Part shown: piece after piece, positions 9,301 through 18,101 of the stretch
Layout: the number at the start of each line of letters is the position of its first letter
How positions within the stretch are numbered: the first letter of the stretch is position 1
Virus record (IMG/VR): IMGVR_UViG_3300042691_003787
Coordinates: 1 to 43,189 of that record
DNA: 43,189 bases
Reading direction: 5' to 3' (one strand)
Source: a virus
Made by a program: the position numbers and the translations under genes
Notes under the pieces: model-generated
What the model saw: the letters and a program-made list of their open reading frames with translations, nothing else
Told to the model about the DNA's origin: nothing
The model's database searches: none

Positions 9301-12300
9301 GCTAAATCAATAGAACTGCAAGATGCCCCCACGGTTAAAGAGTTAAATACTCTTTCAGAACATATTAGAGCTATAGAAAACGATATTGCTAGACCTATAG
9401 AAAAAGTAGTCCCTGCTACAGTACGGGACTCTGGCGTCGAAGGAGCACCAGAAGCGTATTTTAGAGGATGGCAAAAGAAACTCCGCGAACAACTTGCGGA
9501 AGCTAAAGATCGATATACCTTTGGTGCGGATGTTCTTGAAGGAGCATTTAACCGGCTCCGCAACGGTGTCGTCCGAGTAGGGCGTTCGCTTGAATCCGCT
9601 CAAAGAATCAAAGGGCCAAATGAGTCTGCGCTTCGGGGAGCGTTGGAGGGTCAGTACGAAAAACTTCGTAAATTTGTAGACCTCCACCCACAGTTTGATT
9701 ATCTCGTTAAAGAAGAAGAACTTCGTAAGGCATTCCCCACCTATCGACCCCCGGCGGTTGCGACTACTCCTGAGAAAGCTATCGACAGCCTTTCCCGTGC
9801 GATGGGTAGGAACATTGGCAAAGTGGTTTCGGTTACGACGACCCCCGAAAAAGCGGGGTTAAAGAACGTCCCGGCTGGCGCACGCGCAATGGTGTCCCCG
9901 GAAGGGAAGGCATACCTTTTCACCGACATGATCCCCGAAGGGGATGAACTTTCTGTATTCCTGCACGAGTTTGGCGATCATCTGGGGATGCGTGCATTAG
10001 TAGGAAATGGTAACTACAACTATCTTGTCAACAAAGTCAAAGAATGGGCAGCGAACACCAAGAGCGATAGTCGGGAAAGTCGTCTTGCTCGTAAAGCACT
10101 GAAACGAGTTCCAAAAAAGACAGATGTTGATGATGAAATCTTAGCTTACTTTATTGAAGAAGCAGTTCGCGATGGGATCAATCCCAAAGATTTACAATCT
10201 TCCGTGAAGCCCGAAACTTTGTCGGAATCCTTAAAAGCATTTTTCAACAAAGTCATGGGTGGGGTTAAAAACCTACTTAGCAAACTGCGTCTTAACCCCG
10301 AAAATATCAAAGCCCAAGACATTGTGGATCTTGCGTATGGCGCTGCTCACTTAGAGTTAGACGAAAAAATAAACGCGCTAGAGGCGGCCCCGGCTCCAGT
10401 AGTAAAAACAAAACGAGCTAAAAAACTTCCCAAAGCCAAGTTCTCTATGGCCCCTGCGGGGGAATTCGTTTCTGCGCCTCGGGTTCGTAGAGACACTCCC
10501 GCCCTAGTCACTATGCGAGAAGATCCTATTGGCGCAACCGAGACCGTATCGGATGTACAGACTGTTGCCGAAAGGATATTTGGTTTGATGGATAGCATCG
10601 TGGATGCGGCACCGGAGTGGTCTCAGAAAACGCTTAAGGCGGTGCAAAACGCGATTGAAAACCCAGTTGCTAAGGACTCCCGTTCGCTCATCAACGATGC
10701 GTTAAGCCTTAGGGAACTTGCGGAGGAAAACAAAACTTCTAACCCAGAAATGTCTACCGCTATCTTAGATTTGCACAAAGCGGTGTCTAAGCGAGATTTT
10801 AGGGCGGCTACTTACCTCCAAGAAATGGAAAAATTTTACACTAGCGCCAAAAAACGTTTGGGCAAATTTGATCTTAATACCCAGAAAATGTTCCATAATC
10901 TCGTGCATCAGTCCACGTTGAAACGAATTCAATTTGATAAATCGGAAAATAAAGGACACCCGCTGACCAAACAATTTGAGTCTATGAATGCGGATTTACA
11001 GAAACTGTATTTTGAATTACGAGATCAGTATGCGGGTATCTTGCAGAAATTCTTAGACCAGATTGATACTTCTGAGGTTCTTGGCCCAGCAAGTAAGGTA
11101 CTTGCCAAACTGATGGCTAAGCAGATCACTCCTTATTTCCCGTTGTTCCGCCGTGGGGACTTTTGGCTGCGGTATGTAGACCCTACCACTCAAGAAGACT
11201 GGGTGCTGGCGTTTGAGAACAATAGCGACCGGCGTGATGCTGAGCGGTTTTTGAAGTCCAACGGTATGAAAGAGATCACACCGTTCCGGCGTCCTAAAGA
11301 AGTGACGATGGATAACCTTCCACCGACCAGACAGTTTAGGGACATCATTAAACTACTGGAAGAAAAGCTGCCCAGAGACCCTACCACCAAAGAGATGACC
11401 CCTTCGGCGCAGGACGCCCTTAACGAAGTATACGGCACATGGCTCACCATGTTCCCCACCCAATCCATCATGCAAAATTTCCGGCCTCGTAAAGGCACGC
11501 TTGGTTTTAGAGAAGATTCTCTTGCCAACTTTGCAGAGGTGGGTAGCCGCATGGCGATGAACGTCGCGCAGTTTGAGTCCATCCAGTCAATCGATAAGGC
11601 TATTAATGCGGCTAAGGGCGCTAGAGGAAACCGCCCCAACGCCAAAGACAACGCGGCATGGGAGAGCATCCAGTCCAGAGTACCATTCCTCAAGAACCCC
11701 GTGCAGAAAGATGGGTTTGTGGGTGCTCTGGCGGCAAAATCTGGGTATCTGTCGTATGTTTATTACTTGATCGGCAATCCGTCCACCGCGATTGCTAACT
11801 ACATGCAGCTACCCATTATTGCGGTGCCGGTGCTCGGTAGTCGATATGGTTATACAGAAACCACGGCGGCTTTTTCAAAAGCCACATATATGTATTTCAA
11901 AGGTGGGTATGACGACAACACTACTATGGGTAACCCGCTTACTGGGAGACCAATGGCGGATCGGTCGATCATGGGGGATAAATCGAAACTGTCTCCAGAG
12001 CACCGAGAATTGTTTGAAGCTGGTTTAGAGCAGTCGGCGTTCACTAGAACTGTCGGCCAAGAACTACTAGAAGTACGCCGTAAAGGACTTTCTGATCCGA
12101 CAAGCATGACGCTAAGAGTACAGACTTGGCTCAGCCGGATGTTCACCAACGTAGAACGCCACAACCGGGAAGTCACTCTCCTTGCTGCTTATGAACTTGC
12201 CCGTAAGGGAAGCAGCACCCGTAAAAAACTTGACCACGCGCAAGCCATTGAGGAAGCGATTAAGGCCGTGGAAGAAATCCACTCTTCCTCTAAAGCGGAA

Positions 12301-13320
12301 CTTGGGCCAGCTTTGGCGCAGACTGGTTTTGGCAAAATCGCTTTCACGTTTAAGCGCGTGATCATGTCCATGCTGTATTTGCAGTACAAGCTAAGCAAGC
12401 AAATGCTGGCGGGGGCTACTCGGGAAGAAAAGTACGAGGCGCTTAAGGCTCTAGCCGGAACTAACATCATGTGCTGGACGTTCGCAGGGTTGAAGGGCGT
12501 TCCTGTTTTTGGTGCGGTATCGATAGCGGCTTCGCTAACTAAATCTATCATTGACAAAATCGATGACGACTACGATGACGAACCTTTAGATCCGTACAAG
12601 TATGTGCTAACCCACTGGGGACGCATGGCATCGAATGGCCCGCTTGGCGTACTTACCAACATCGACTGGAGCAGCCGTACAGGACTGGGCGCAGACTCCC
12701 TTTGGAAAGGTGACCCTCAAACACTTTCAGAAAGTGGCCCGTTAATCTATATGATTGAAGCGTTAGGTGGCCCTGCGTATGGCATTGCAAAAAATACATG
12801 GGAAGCCATAAAGTTTTATTACCGTGGGGATACCTACCGTGCCATTGAGACTGCTGTTCCGGCAGCGGTGAAAAACCCAATGAAGGCTTGGCGGTATGCA
12901 ACAGAAGGTGTTCGGAACCAGAAAGGCTACAAGATCATAGACGACCCGACTGGGTGGGAACTCTTCACGCAGGTTGGCGGGTTCACTTCTGACCGTTTGT
13001 CAGAAACTTATGAACGGAACAACATTGCTTCAGCGGAACAACGCCGAGGGAGAGAGTTAAAAAGCAACCTTCTTGCCCGTAGAAATCTAGCCAAATACGC
13101 TAGAGATCGCGATGAATTAAATGACGTAGAAGCGGATATTAGGCAGTACAACCGAAGTGTGTGGGGCCGAGAAGATAAAATTGATGGGGAAACTAAAGAG
13201 AAATCTTGGAACGGTTGGAATCAACAAATGAAAGATTCCGTCAACGGTTTATCCCTTGATAATAAACATCGTAAACGTCTTATAGAAAGCGCGGGATTAG
13301 AGGATATTGGAGAAGACTAA
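6307..13320 (+). CDS. Giant polyvalent virion protein with HExxxH metallopeptidase-like motif
   Basis: At 2337 residues this is by far the largest gene. It opens with a short N-terminal segment (YTVSTADGRQFAINAPEGAS) of a type common at the start of giant phage virion proteins. Ala-rich helical sequence with Gly-rich possible membrane-interacting stretches follows (residues about 150-400), then a long charged coiled-coil part (about 410-1130). Near residue 1220 it has FLHEFGDHLGMRALVG, an HExxxH motif like the zincin-like peptidase domain described in phage polyvalent proteins. The C-terminal 700 residues hold Trp/Tyr-rich globular sequence and a hydrophobic stretch (near IMCWTFAGLKGVPVFGAVSI, about 2055-2080). 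Giant proteins at this position are usually ejected with the DNA. Catalysis is not proven: only the short motif supports a peptidase. Confidence 0.8.
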   Translation: MPKYTVSTADGRQFAINAPEGASQADILQYAQSNLGLALPGESQQEMTPEDILADVNPDRGFFGATGAGLSRGFTRLGSTFGDVLPALGASALGFDDYAKRQMEEAAATEEQLQRTNPTQFRSLSDIKGAGDFLPFVGETVGEQVPNLLTSLIPGGVGAAVGRRAVVGAAEKQLAGLAEKRLAGAAERQLLKKTAAAEGLAPEFAAVPGEMAAAVRTAATTPKAIQASAESMKRLLPKTLGDEAANTGAMAGLYLGSVAQNAPEIFQNIYDQTGEFAPGAALIGGAIGGALDSILPAQLLKVVRGNPALKAEIVARIAEGKGVKSGFLPALKSGAVGAAKGVGTEGLTEAAQEAISIQAERIVGDTQEAWGSEEFDRLIESGVRGAVAGGVFGPVAGAVDYGRQTGVIAEREKAQRAEEEAAAKIQKDAEEAAELAGLPERYQTIDARLQEAETNLAATPGSKQLQIQRDQVLAERKALEARETFLKTPPEERAKVEAAKEQAPAVEGPKAARDYTVSDLLKELGVTEQEAAAAIKEYNSRPDKPAGEENFRVGFKDLARGDVANKFSTLLDILQPRHIADIKDDTDAQLEFGRRVDEVKATHPNLQSDQIEADRIAGIKPTQFGKEFKAITGDAKITAENAPQIYTALVARRDQVKPHNPPLADFFDAQIQKFNLLKEAQATALSGPVAAPEVAQKVVTPEVTPVEGPSQEEVEKAQQEEYDRQEAADQLAKDIADEQTDMAEKDFEVSQNKEQVEPDTGAIEYLQKNIDPRYGRIIESSEQFGALSRRGNDYTALNKMVGRRIALDHLAGNITLSKKFDKDSPEKRQEHLDYVNTDEFGADSLDFSSTKEVDEAGNLSPYSALFQRSGGEHGKKFYNSLTWEEQQYVKNKVRELSDTEMSVEQTRLAAEPEEETTAEGDTLEEAIASKEALPGLYAKQNEIAGKIAEMTEQGASESAIAAVLKEKPDLTSEQAAENAKNRELKALQKEASRVSRQIAKSIELQDAPTVKELNTLSEHIRAIENDIARPIEKVVPATVRDSGVEGAPEAYFRGWQKKLREQLAEAKDRYTFGADVLEGAFNRLRNGVVRVGRSLESAQRIKGPNESALRGALEGQYEKLRKFVDLHPQFDYLVKEEELRKAFPTYRPPAVATTPEKAIDSLSRAMGRNIGKVVSVTTTPEKAGLKNVPAGARAMVSPEGKAYLFTDMIPEGDELSVFLHEFGDHLGMRALVGNGNYNYLVNKVKEWAANTKSDSRESRLARKALKRVPKKTDVDDEILAYFIEEAVRDGINPKDLQSSVKPETLSESLKAFFNKVMGGVKNLLSKLRLNPENIKAQDIVDLAYGAAHLELDEKINALEAAPAPVVKTKRAKKLPKAKFSMAPAGEFVSAPRVRRDTPALVTMREDPIGATETVSDVQTVAERIFGLMDSIVDAAPEWSQKTLKAVQNAIENPVAKDSRSLINDALSLRELAEENKTSNPEMSTAILDLHKAVSKRDFRAATYLQEMEKFYTSAKKRLGKFDLNTQKMFHNLVHQSTLKRIQFDKSENKGHPLTKQFESMNADLQKLYFELRDQYAGILQKFLDQIDTSEVLGPASKVLAKLMAKQITPYFPLFRRGDFWLRYVDPTTQEDWVLAFENNSDRRDAERFLKSNGMKEITPFRRPKEVTMDNLPPTRQFRDIIKLLEEKLPRDPTTKEMTPSAQDALNEVYGTWLTMFPTQSIMQNFRPRKGTLGFREDSLANFAEVGSRMAMNVAQFESIQSIDKAINAAKGARGNRPNAKDNAAWESIQSRVPFLKNPVQKDGFVGALAAKSGYLSYVYYLIGNPSTAIANYMQLPIIAVPVLGSRYGYTETTAAFSKATYMYFKGGYDDNTTMGNPLTGRPMADRSIMGDKSKLSPEHRELFEAGLEQSAFTRTVGQELLEVRRKGLSDPTSMTLRVQTWLSRMFTNVERHNREVTLLAAYELARKGSSTRKKLDHAQAIEEAIKAVEEIHSSSKAELGPALAQTGFGKIAFTFKRVIMSMLYLQYKLSKQMLAGATREEKYEALKALAGTNIMCWTFAGLKGVPVFGAVSIAASLTKSIIDKIDDDYDDEPLDPYKYVLTHWGRMASNGPLGVLTNIDWSSRTGLGADSLWKGDPQTLSESGPLIYMIEALGGPAYGIAKNTWEAIKFYYRGDTYRAIETAVPAAVKNPMKAWRYATEGVRNQKGYKIIDDPTGWELFTQVGGFTSDRLSETYERNNIASAEQRRGRELKSNLLARRNLAKYARDRDELNDVEADIRQYNRSVWGREDKIDGETKEKSWNGWNQQMKDSVNGLSLDNKHRKRLIESAGLEDIGED

Positions 13321-13341
13321 CCCCGGTAATGGGCCGGGGTT
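13319..13341 (+). terminator. Hairpin between convergent operons
   Basis: AACCCCGG and CCGGGGTT form a perfect 8-bp stem around a 7-base loop, beginning at the stop codon of the giant gene. There is only a weak T-rich tail. It lies where the plus-strand late genes meet the minus-strand replication genes, so it probably ends transcription in one or both directions. Confidence 0.6.
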
Positions 13342-13360
13342 GTTGGGGCCAAGGGTATGG

Positions 13361-13567
13361 CTACTTAGATTTATATACACGCCATACCCGCACTCCTCTT
13401 ATCCCATTCTCTATCGATAGCCGCACTACTACTAAAAACCCTCGTTTTTTGCATTCGTCTTTGATTATCTTCTTGGCGTATTGCCAATTCAAAACTGGGA
13501 TAAAAAACGAAGAATACGGCTTAAACTTATCCCACTCTACGTTAAACTTAATTGTGTGAATCCGCAT
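13361..13567 (-). CDS. Small basic hypothetical protein
   Basis: This 68-residue protein starts inside the end of the primase-helicase gene (20-bp overlap). It is rich in Lys, Phe and aromatic residues and ends with SIENGIRGVRVWRV, a pattern seen in small phage proteins of unknown role. A balanced composition and its place at the end of the operon make it more likely real than the overlapping plus-strand frame. No function can be assigned. Confidence 0.65.
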   Translation of the reverse strand: MRIHTIKFNVEWDKFKPYSSFFIPVLNWQYAKKIIKDECKKRGFLVVVRLSIENGIRGVRVWRVYKSK

Positions 13568-16352
13568 TACCTACCCCACCTAAAAACGATTCGTCAAACT
13601 CGTACTGGAACACATAGGTATTAACCGGCGGTGCGCCCACTACCTTAGTGCCTTTGCCTAAGCGTTTCTTTCTCTCCTTCAAAAACAACCCTTCAGCTTT
13701 CATAGTTTTAAGCAAGTCATTACAGATCACCCGGTGTTCGGCGCAATACTCCTTGAACACTTTGCTAGAAACATAGACCAGCTTAGTGTCTGGCTCCATG
13801 CGAATTAACAAATGGTTCCGGGGTTCTTGCAAGGGTAAGCAAGGGAGGTTGGTCTTAGGGTCTAAACTATCTCTAATGACGAGCGTGTTGCCGACGTTTT
13901 GATTTATGAACTGCCCAAGGAAGTCGGTGTTAGACACCTTCTGATCAGATACGGCACGGCGCAGATCAGGCACCATTTCATCGAGTGCCCACTTGAGGAT
14001 GCGCTGAATATCCCAATCAAGGATCCCAAGCTTCACGGCGATGAGACCTCCGGTGATGTTAGCTGCGATGACCGCCGACCAATACCTGTCCCGGTTGCTG
14101 AACTTGCAGTAGTCATCTATATAAGCCTGCACCTCATGGTAAAGCTTAATCGCCTCAGGTAGGTTGCTCACTAGCCACTTGATGAATAACTGCCCTGCCA
14201 TGCCGTAGTTCTTGTTCAACGTCTCTTCAAATAACTTGTAAGCCTCGCGCTTATCCAAAAGATTCGTAGCGTTAATCCGGTACTCCAGCAACCGCATCAC
14301 CTCACCGTTAGCCATAGACTTGTGGGAGGCTAACACTTCCGTCATCGACGCATTAGAAGAACCAATCCCGATAGTGCTCCATGTGGTGTCGTTCTTGCGC
14401 TCCATGTTAGTGAGAGCTTGCATACGCCCCGGCCCCTGACCTTGGGACACGGAATACAGGAGCCGGGAAATATCTTCCGGCTTCATATTCGTAAGCTCAT
14501 CTGCGGTAAACGCCAAGTTGTTCAGCACCCCCAACCGGAACAGTTTGTGGGCTAAGGTGTCCGATTCCTTCGACATTAGCTCGTTAGGGTGACCATAGAA
14601 GCTGTTGATCATCCGCAGAATTGTCGTTTTCCCCGTTCCTGAATCTTTGTTTATCAGATTAATGAACGCCCCTTTGTAGTTGGAGTGCCGCATGAGTGGT
14701 GCCCCCAGAGCGGTTAGGACTGCAAACGCATGAGGCTCGAATCCGGGCTTGTTATAGACGTTAGCGACCTTCTGCCACTCGGCGTATTCCCCTTGGCAGT
14801 GCATCCACTGTGCGACAGACAGCGTAGTCTCAGACGGGGGGCTATACCTGATCTCGGTGGCAGAAATTTCTTTATCTCCCACCACAAATCTTGAGTTGTC
14901 CTCAACCCATCCCATCTGCTGACGCAAGACTTCTGCATCATTAGTGAACTGTTGAAACTTAGCGCACTCCACTAGATAACCCATAATCCCATCCACTAGA
15001 TTTGGCATACAGATACAACCATTCCCCGCAAGCAGTTTGCGTAGTTCCTCTTTTGAACTCATCACTGACAGAGGAATCACAAATTCTTTTGGCTTGTCTT
15101 TGGGTAAATGGATTCTAGCTAAAACCAACTCACCCCGGTCTTTGTCCCGCATACGTTTGACAATAAACAAATCATTCTCGTAAACCAATTTCGGTTCTTC
15201 ATCTTTGACATCTTTATATACCCCACCATTTTTAGCTCGGAAGAACGGATACGGCATAGGGGGGATTGGGTACAGGATTGTCAGCCCTTCTTCCTCAACC
15301 TCTAATACCTCTTCTTCGACGGGCGCTTTCTGTATCTCAGTACCCAGTACGATAGGACTACGAATACGCTCCTTGTGCGGACAACCCTCGCATTTTTCCG
15401 GATTGAGGCTTTCAAAGATGTCGCACCGATACGGCTTATTCTCAAGCCTGTCGGCCTTGAGTTCCGTTTCTTCTCTGCTGTAATCCTCGTGCTGATCGGA
15501 GATAGCATGGACAGCGATTTCCCAATCAACGCAGTTGCGGGCAATCGAAAGCCCCGCACGCCACAAAGGCTCAGGAATCTCCTCCTGCTTAGTCAGGATG
15601 TACTCAAGCTGAGCACAGCCCTTACCCTCAACAATCCGCTCAACAATCTTCTGGAAACTAAACTTCCTATCGCCCACCAATTTTTTCATCAGGGGGCTAA
15701 GCCCCGGCTTGATATGCGACGGCGTAGGTGGCAGTGGGTTGAACGCGGCAATCGCGACTTTGAGCAGATCTACATCTATCTCCGTAGGCTCAAAGATAAC
15801 CTCAACCTCAGGATAAGGTTTCCGCTTAAAGTTCAACGTCCCCGGCAGTCTTAAGATTCGCGCTTCATCAGCAGTCACCGCAGGGTCAGCACGGAACTGA
15901 TGATCTTTGCACAGCGTCTTGAGTCTTTCGGCAAGTGCCTTCCACTCATGCCTCGGGATAGTCTTGTTGAACGGCCAATAGCAATGAAAGCCATTACCGG
16001 AATCTACAATCCCCGGCGCGCCAATCTCGATTTTATTGCAAAACTCAACAAGCTCCTCAAGCGCCTGCTGCTTGGAGCTAAACTTCTTGGGGTCATCAGG
16101 ATCTACATCAAGATCCATAAATAGAGTTTTGTAGAACAGCGCATTCTCTTTGATACGCTTGCCCATCTGCCCATACTTGGCGCAGCCAAAGTAAATGTTG
16201 TAGTCCTTGCCTAGCAGCCTCCGTACTTGTGCATCGATGTCGTCAAAGCTTTCTAGAAATACTTGCTTTGTAGGTGAGTTTTCTTTTAACCCTACAATGC
16301 AGTACGCCCCCTGATCGGACAATACTGTCCCTAAGAAATCTCTGTAGTTCAT
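13548..16352 (-). CDS. Primase-helicase, archaeo-eukaryotic primase fused to P-loop helicase
   Basis: This 934-residue protein should prime and unwind phage DNA. The N-terminal part has the three archaeo-eukaryotic primase motifs: FMDLDVD (metal-binding Asp80 and Asp82), SGNGFHCYW (His123) and LRLPGTLNFK (168-176). Cysteines near 310, 321 and 324 (CDIFESLNPEKCEGC) suggest a zinc site next to it. The C-terminal half has a Walker A SGTGKTT at about 571-577 and a Walker B-like AFTADEL, as in D5/DUF927-type phage helicases. It follows the HTH gene by 12 bases and is the last large gene of the replication operon. The ribosome binding site is weak (AAAGA). Primase assignment rests on the motifs and is strong. 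Confidence 0.9.
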   Translation of the reverse strand: MNYRDFLGTVLSDQGAYCIVGLKENSPTKQVFLESFDDIDAQVRRLLGKDYNIYFGCAKYGQMGKRIKENALFYKTLFMDLDVDPDDPKKFSSKQQALEELVEFCNKIEIGAPGIVDSGNGFHCYWPFNKTIPRHEWKALAERLKTLCKDHQFRADPAVTADEARILRLPGTLNFKRKPYPEVEVIFEPTEIDVDLLKVAIAAFNPLPPTPSHIKPGLSPLMKKLVGDRKFSFQKIVERIVEGKGCAQLEYILTKQEEIPEPLWRAGLSIARNCVDWEIAVHAISDQHEDYSREETELKADRLENKPYRCDIFESLNPEKCEGCPHKERIRSPIVLGTEIQKAPVEEEVLEVEEEGLTILYPIPPMPYPFFRAKNGGVYKDVKDEEPKLVYENDLFIVKRMRDKDRGELVLARIHLPKDKPKEFVIPLSVMSSKEELRKLLAGNGCICMPNLVDGIMGYLVECAKFQQFTNDAEVLRQQMGWVEDNSRFVVGDKEISATEIRYSPPSETTLSVAQWMHCQGEYAEWQKVANVYNKPGFEPHAFAVLTALGAPLMRHSNYKGAFINLINKDSGTGKTTILRMINSFYGHPNELMSKESDTLAHKLFRLGVLNNLAFTADELTNMKPEDISRLLYSVSQGQGPGRMQALTNMERKNDTTWSTIGIGSSNASMTEVLASHKSMANGEVMRLLEYRINATNLLDKREAYKLFEETLNKNYGMAGQLFIKWLVSNLPEAIKLYHEVQAYIDDYCKFSNRDRYWSAVIAANITGGLIAVKLGILDWDIQRILKWALDEMVPDLRRAVSDQKVSNTDFLGQFINQNVGNTLVIRDSLDPKTNLPCLPLQEPRNHLLIRMEPDTKLVYVSSKVFKEYCAEHRVICNDLLKTMKAEGLFLKERKKRLGKGTKVVGAPPVNTYVFQYEFDESFLGGVGNADSHN

Positions 16353-16364
16353 TGTTGCGTGTCT

Positions 16365-16616
16365 TTAGTTATGTTTTATAGCCACACCTCCAACATTTAG
16401 CATAGCTACAATGCGGTCACTGTATGATTGCCTCGGTGTTGACTGGCCGGTAAACCACTTATAAATCGTCATTTTTGAAACCCCAAAATACTCCGCTACC
16501 TCAATAGCAGAGATGTCTCGACTTATGCAGTACCGACCAAGTTGAACACCGAGGCTATCAGCAGATGCGCGGTCATTTGCGTCAATGATGCGCGTGCTGT
16601 AGCCCCGGTGATCCAT
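16365..16616 (-). CDS. Small helix-turn-helix DNA-binding protein
   Basis: This 83-residue protein is mostly one helix-turn-helix unit: ISAIEVAEYFGVSKMTIYKWFTG, an XRE/Cro-like or transposase-like HTH, with a basic tail. It sits two bases after the probable ssDNA-binding gene and just before the primase-helicase. A phage regulator or origin-binding protein would fit, and it is the clearest small DNA-binding protein near the repeats at 30.6-34 kb, but no sequence evidence ties it to a site. Confidence 0.75.
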   Translation of the reverse strand: MDHRGYSTRIIDANDRASADSLGVQLGRYCISRDISAIEVAEYFGVSKMTIYKWFTGQSTPRQSYSDRIVAMLNVGGVAIKHN

Positions 16617-16618
16617 GA

Positions 16619-17629
16619 TTACTCTTCTTCGTCGTCTACTTCGGTCGCCTTAGGAGCAGCGAAGCGGCTGATGATGCTGTTCAAGTCTACGCCCTTGGCC
16701 GTAGTAACAGGCTCCGGCTTAGCCGTTTTAGCCTTCACGCTGGGGGGCGGAACAACATCGTCGTCCTCGTCTTCATCATCTTCCACGATGACTGCGGGCT
16801 TCTTAGCCTTCGGCGGCGGGGGAGCTTCTTCTTCCTCTTCATCTTCCTCAATGTCGATAACCGGCAGAACCTTAATCTTCGGCTTGGGAAGAGCAGGATT
16901 CTTAAGATTGTCCGTCTGCTGAACCGGCAGTTGGATAGCCAACTCCGCATCAGGGGACTCAGCCAACTCCTCCAGCTTCTTCTTCATCGACGGGCCGGGG
17001 TGACCAACAGCCGAGAATACCAGCTTCGGAGAATCCGCATCATCATCAAACGACATGCGGGTGATGATGTGGTCGATGCTGAAATTCAAAGACAGGATGA
17101 ACTTCTGATACTGCTCCCAACCCATGTGCTTCTCATCCCCTTTGGAAAACAGGGACTGCGAAGGAATCACGACCTGATAGATACCGCTATCCGGATCGTT
17201 AGCAAGGGCGACGGCCATGCGCTTGGAGTAACGGCAAGCTTTCTTACCCACCCCAGAACCCGAACCCTTCACGTTCATCGGGCATTCGGCACAGGAAGCA
17301 GCCTGCGGGTTAGCGGCGCTGGCGTGCGGGACAATGCCATCAGGAGAAAAGCAATCCGGTGCAACAGCCCCTTCCGCATTCGGGTCGTAAGCCTGCTTGT
17401 AGTAGGTGCGCTGGTTTTCACGGGTGGTATTGACCACCACGATGTCCATGTACCCATCCTTGTTCTTAGCAATCTCTTCGCCGCCAACGATGCAGCGGAA
17501 GACGCCATTGCGGATAGAGATCCGCTTGAGGCTATTGCCCCGCTTGAGCTTCTTTGAAAGCTCGGACATCTCACCCCGGATGTGCTCGGGGACTCGGGTG
17601 GGTTCAAATGGAATAATGTCGTAGCTCAT
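16619..17629 (-). CDS. Probable single-stranded DNA-binding protein
   Basis: This 336-residue protein has a globular N-terminal 230 residues with a cysteine set (CFSPDG, CAECPMN, ACRYSKR) that may bind zinc. A Lys/Pro/Glu/Asp-rich linker follows with two acidic blocks (EEDEEEEE and EDDEDEDDD), and the last residues are DDEEE. An acidic flexible tail is the hallmark of phage and bacterial ssDNA-binding proteins, and the neighbours are primase and helicase genes. The start has AGGAGATAGCA before the ATG, a strong site. The family was not recognised with certainty; an annealing or recombination mediator is the main alternative. Confidence 0.55.
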   Translation of the reverse strand: MSYDIIPFEPTRVPEHIRGEMSELSKKLKRGNSLKRISIRNGVFRCIVGGEEIAKNKDGYMDIVVVNTTRENQRTYYKQAYDPNAEGAVAPDCFSPDGIVPHASAANPQAASCAECPMNVKGSGSGVGKKACRYSKRMAVALANDPDSGIYQVVIPSQSLFSKGDEKHMGWEQYQKFILSLNFSIDHIITRMSFDDDADSPKLVFSAVGHPGPSMKKKLEELAESPDAELAIQLPVQQTDNLKNPALPKPKIKVLPVIDIEEDEEEEEAPPPPKAKKPAVIVEDDEDEDDDVVPPPSVKAKTAKPEPVTTAKGVDLNSIISRFAAPKATEVDDEEE

Positions 17630-17638
17630 TGCTATCTC

Positions 17639-18040
17639 CTATTTAGATTTGCGTACTGTGATGGTGTAAGAACGGTCGATGTTCAGCCCTGCGGGGTGCT
17701 CATCCGGGTTCTCTTCTAGGAAAGATTTGATATTGCCCTGATGAATGCGTCTTTCCAAAAGCTCAAACGCCTTGTACTCATGCACCATGTTGTAGAACGA
17801 CTCCCAGTCGTTAGTGGTGTACCGAGTCTTAATCCCACGCATAGCAATCCCATGCGGAGTCTTAATGCTGTCGGCCCCAATGTCTTTGCAGAGGTCGATA
17901 AGAGCGTGCTCAACAACTTCCAACTGCTCGTCGTATTCTTTGACGACCTTGGCTAAATTAGCCTCGGCTTCGCGTTTAGCATCGCGGATGGCGATATAGG
18001 CAGATACTAAGTCTTCTGCCGTGAATTGTCCCAAATCCAT
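17639..18040 (-). CDS. Hypothetical phage protein upstream of ssDNA-binding gene
   Basis: This 133-residue protein has an N-terminal helical coiled-coil half (AKREAEANLAKVVKEYDEQLE) and a compact C-terminal half with TTNDWESFYNMVHEYKAFELLERR. It ends in a Pro-Ala-Gly-Leu turn and a basic strand (ITVRKSK). This pattern recurs in phage replication regions beside ssDNA-binding genes, without a known function. CCAAGGAGAATTT precedes the ATG. A promoter-like sequence lies just upstream, so it may be the first gene of the SSB, HTH and primase transcription unit. Confidence 0.75.
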   Translation of the reverse strand: MDLGQFTAEDLVSAYIAIRDAKREAEANLAKVVKEYDEQLEVVEHALIDLCKDIGADSIKTPHGIAMRGIKTRYTTNDWESFYNMVHEYKAFELLERRIHQGNIKSFLEENPDEHPAGLNIDRSYTITVRKSK

Positions 18041-18072
18041 AAATTCTCCTTGGTTTGTGAAGGATGAAACGC

Positions 18073-18101
18073 AGATTAGTCCCTATAGTTTACTCTGTCA
18101 A
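18073..18101 (-). promoter_or_regulatory. Sigma70-like promoter for the SSB, HTH and primase genes
   Basis: On the minus strand TTGACA (18096-18101) is followed after 17 bases by TAATCT (18073-18078), about 30 bases before the gene ending at 18040. The -35 is perfect, the -10 weak. It overlaps the stop codon of the helicase gene. The stretch TTGACAGAGTAAAC is nearly the same as one upstream of the gene at 26898. Confidence 0.5.

Noticed and set aside
13329-13559. 76-codon plus-strand frame after the giant gene
   Set aside because: It begins inside the terminator hairpin, lacks a ribosome binding site and lies opposite the more protein-like small minus-strand gene.
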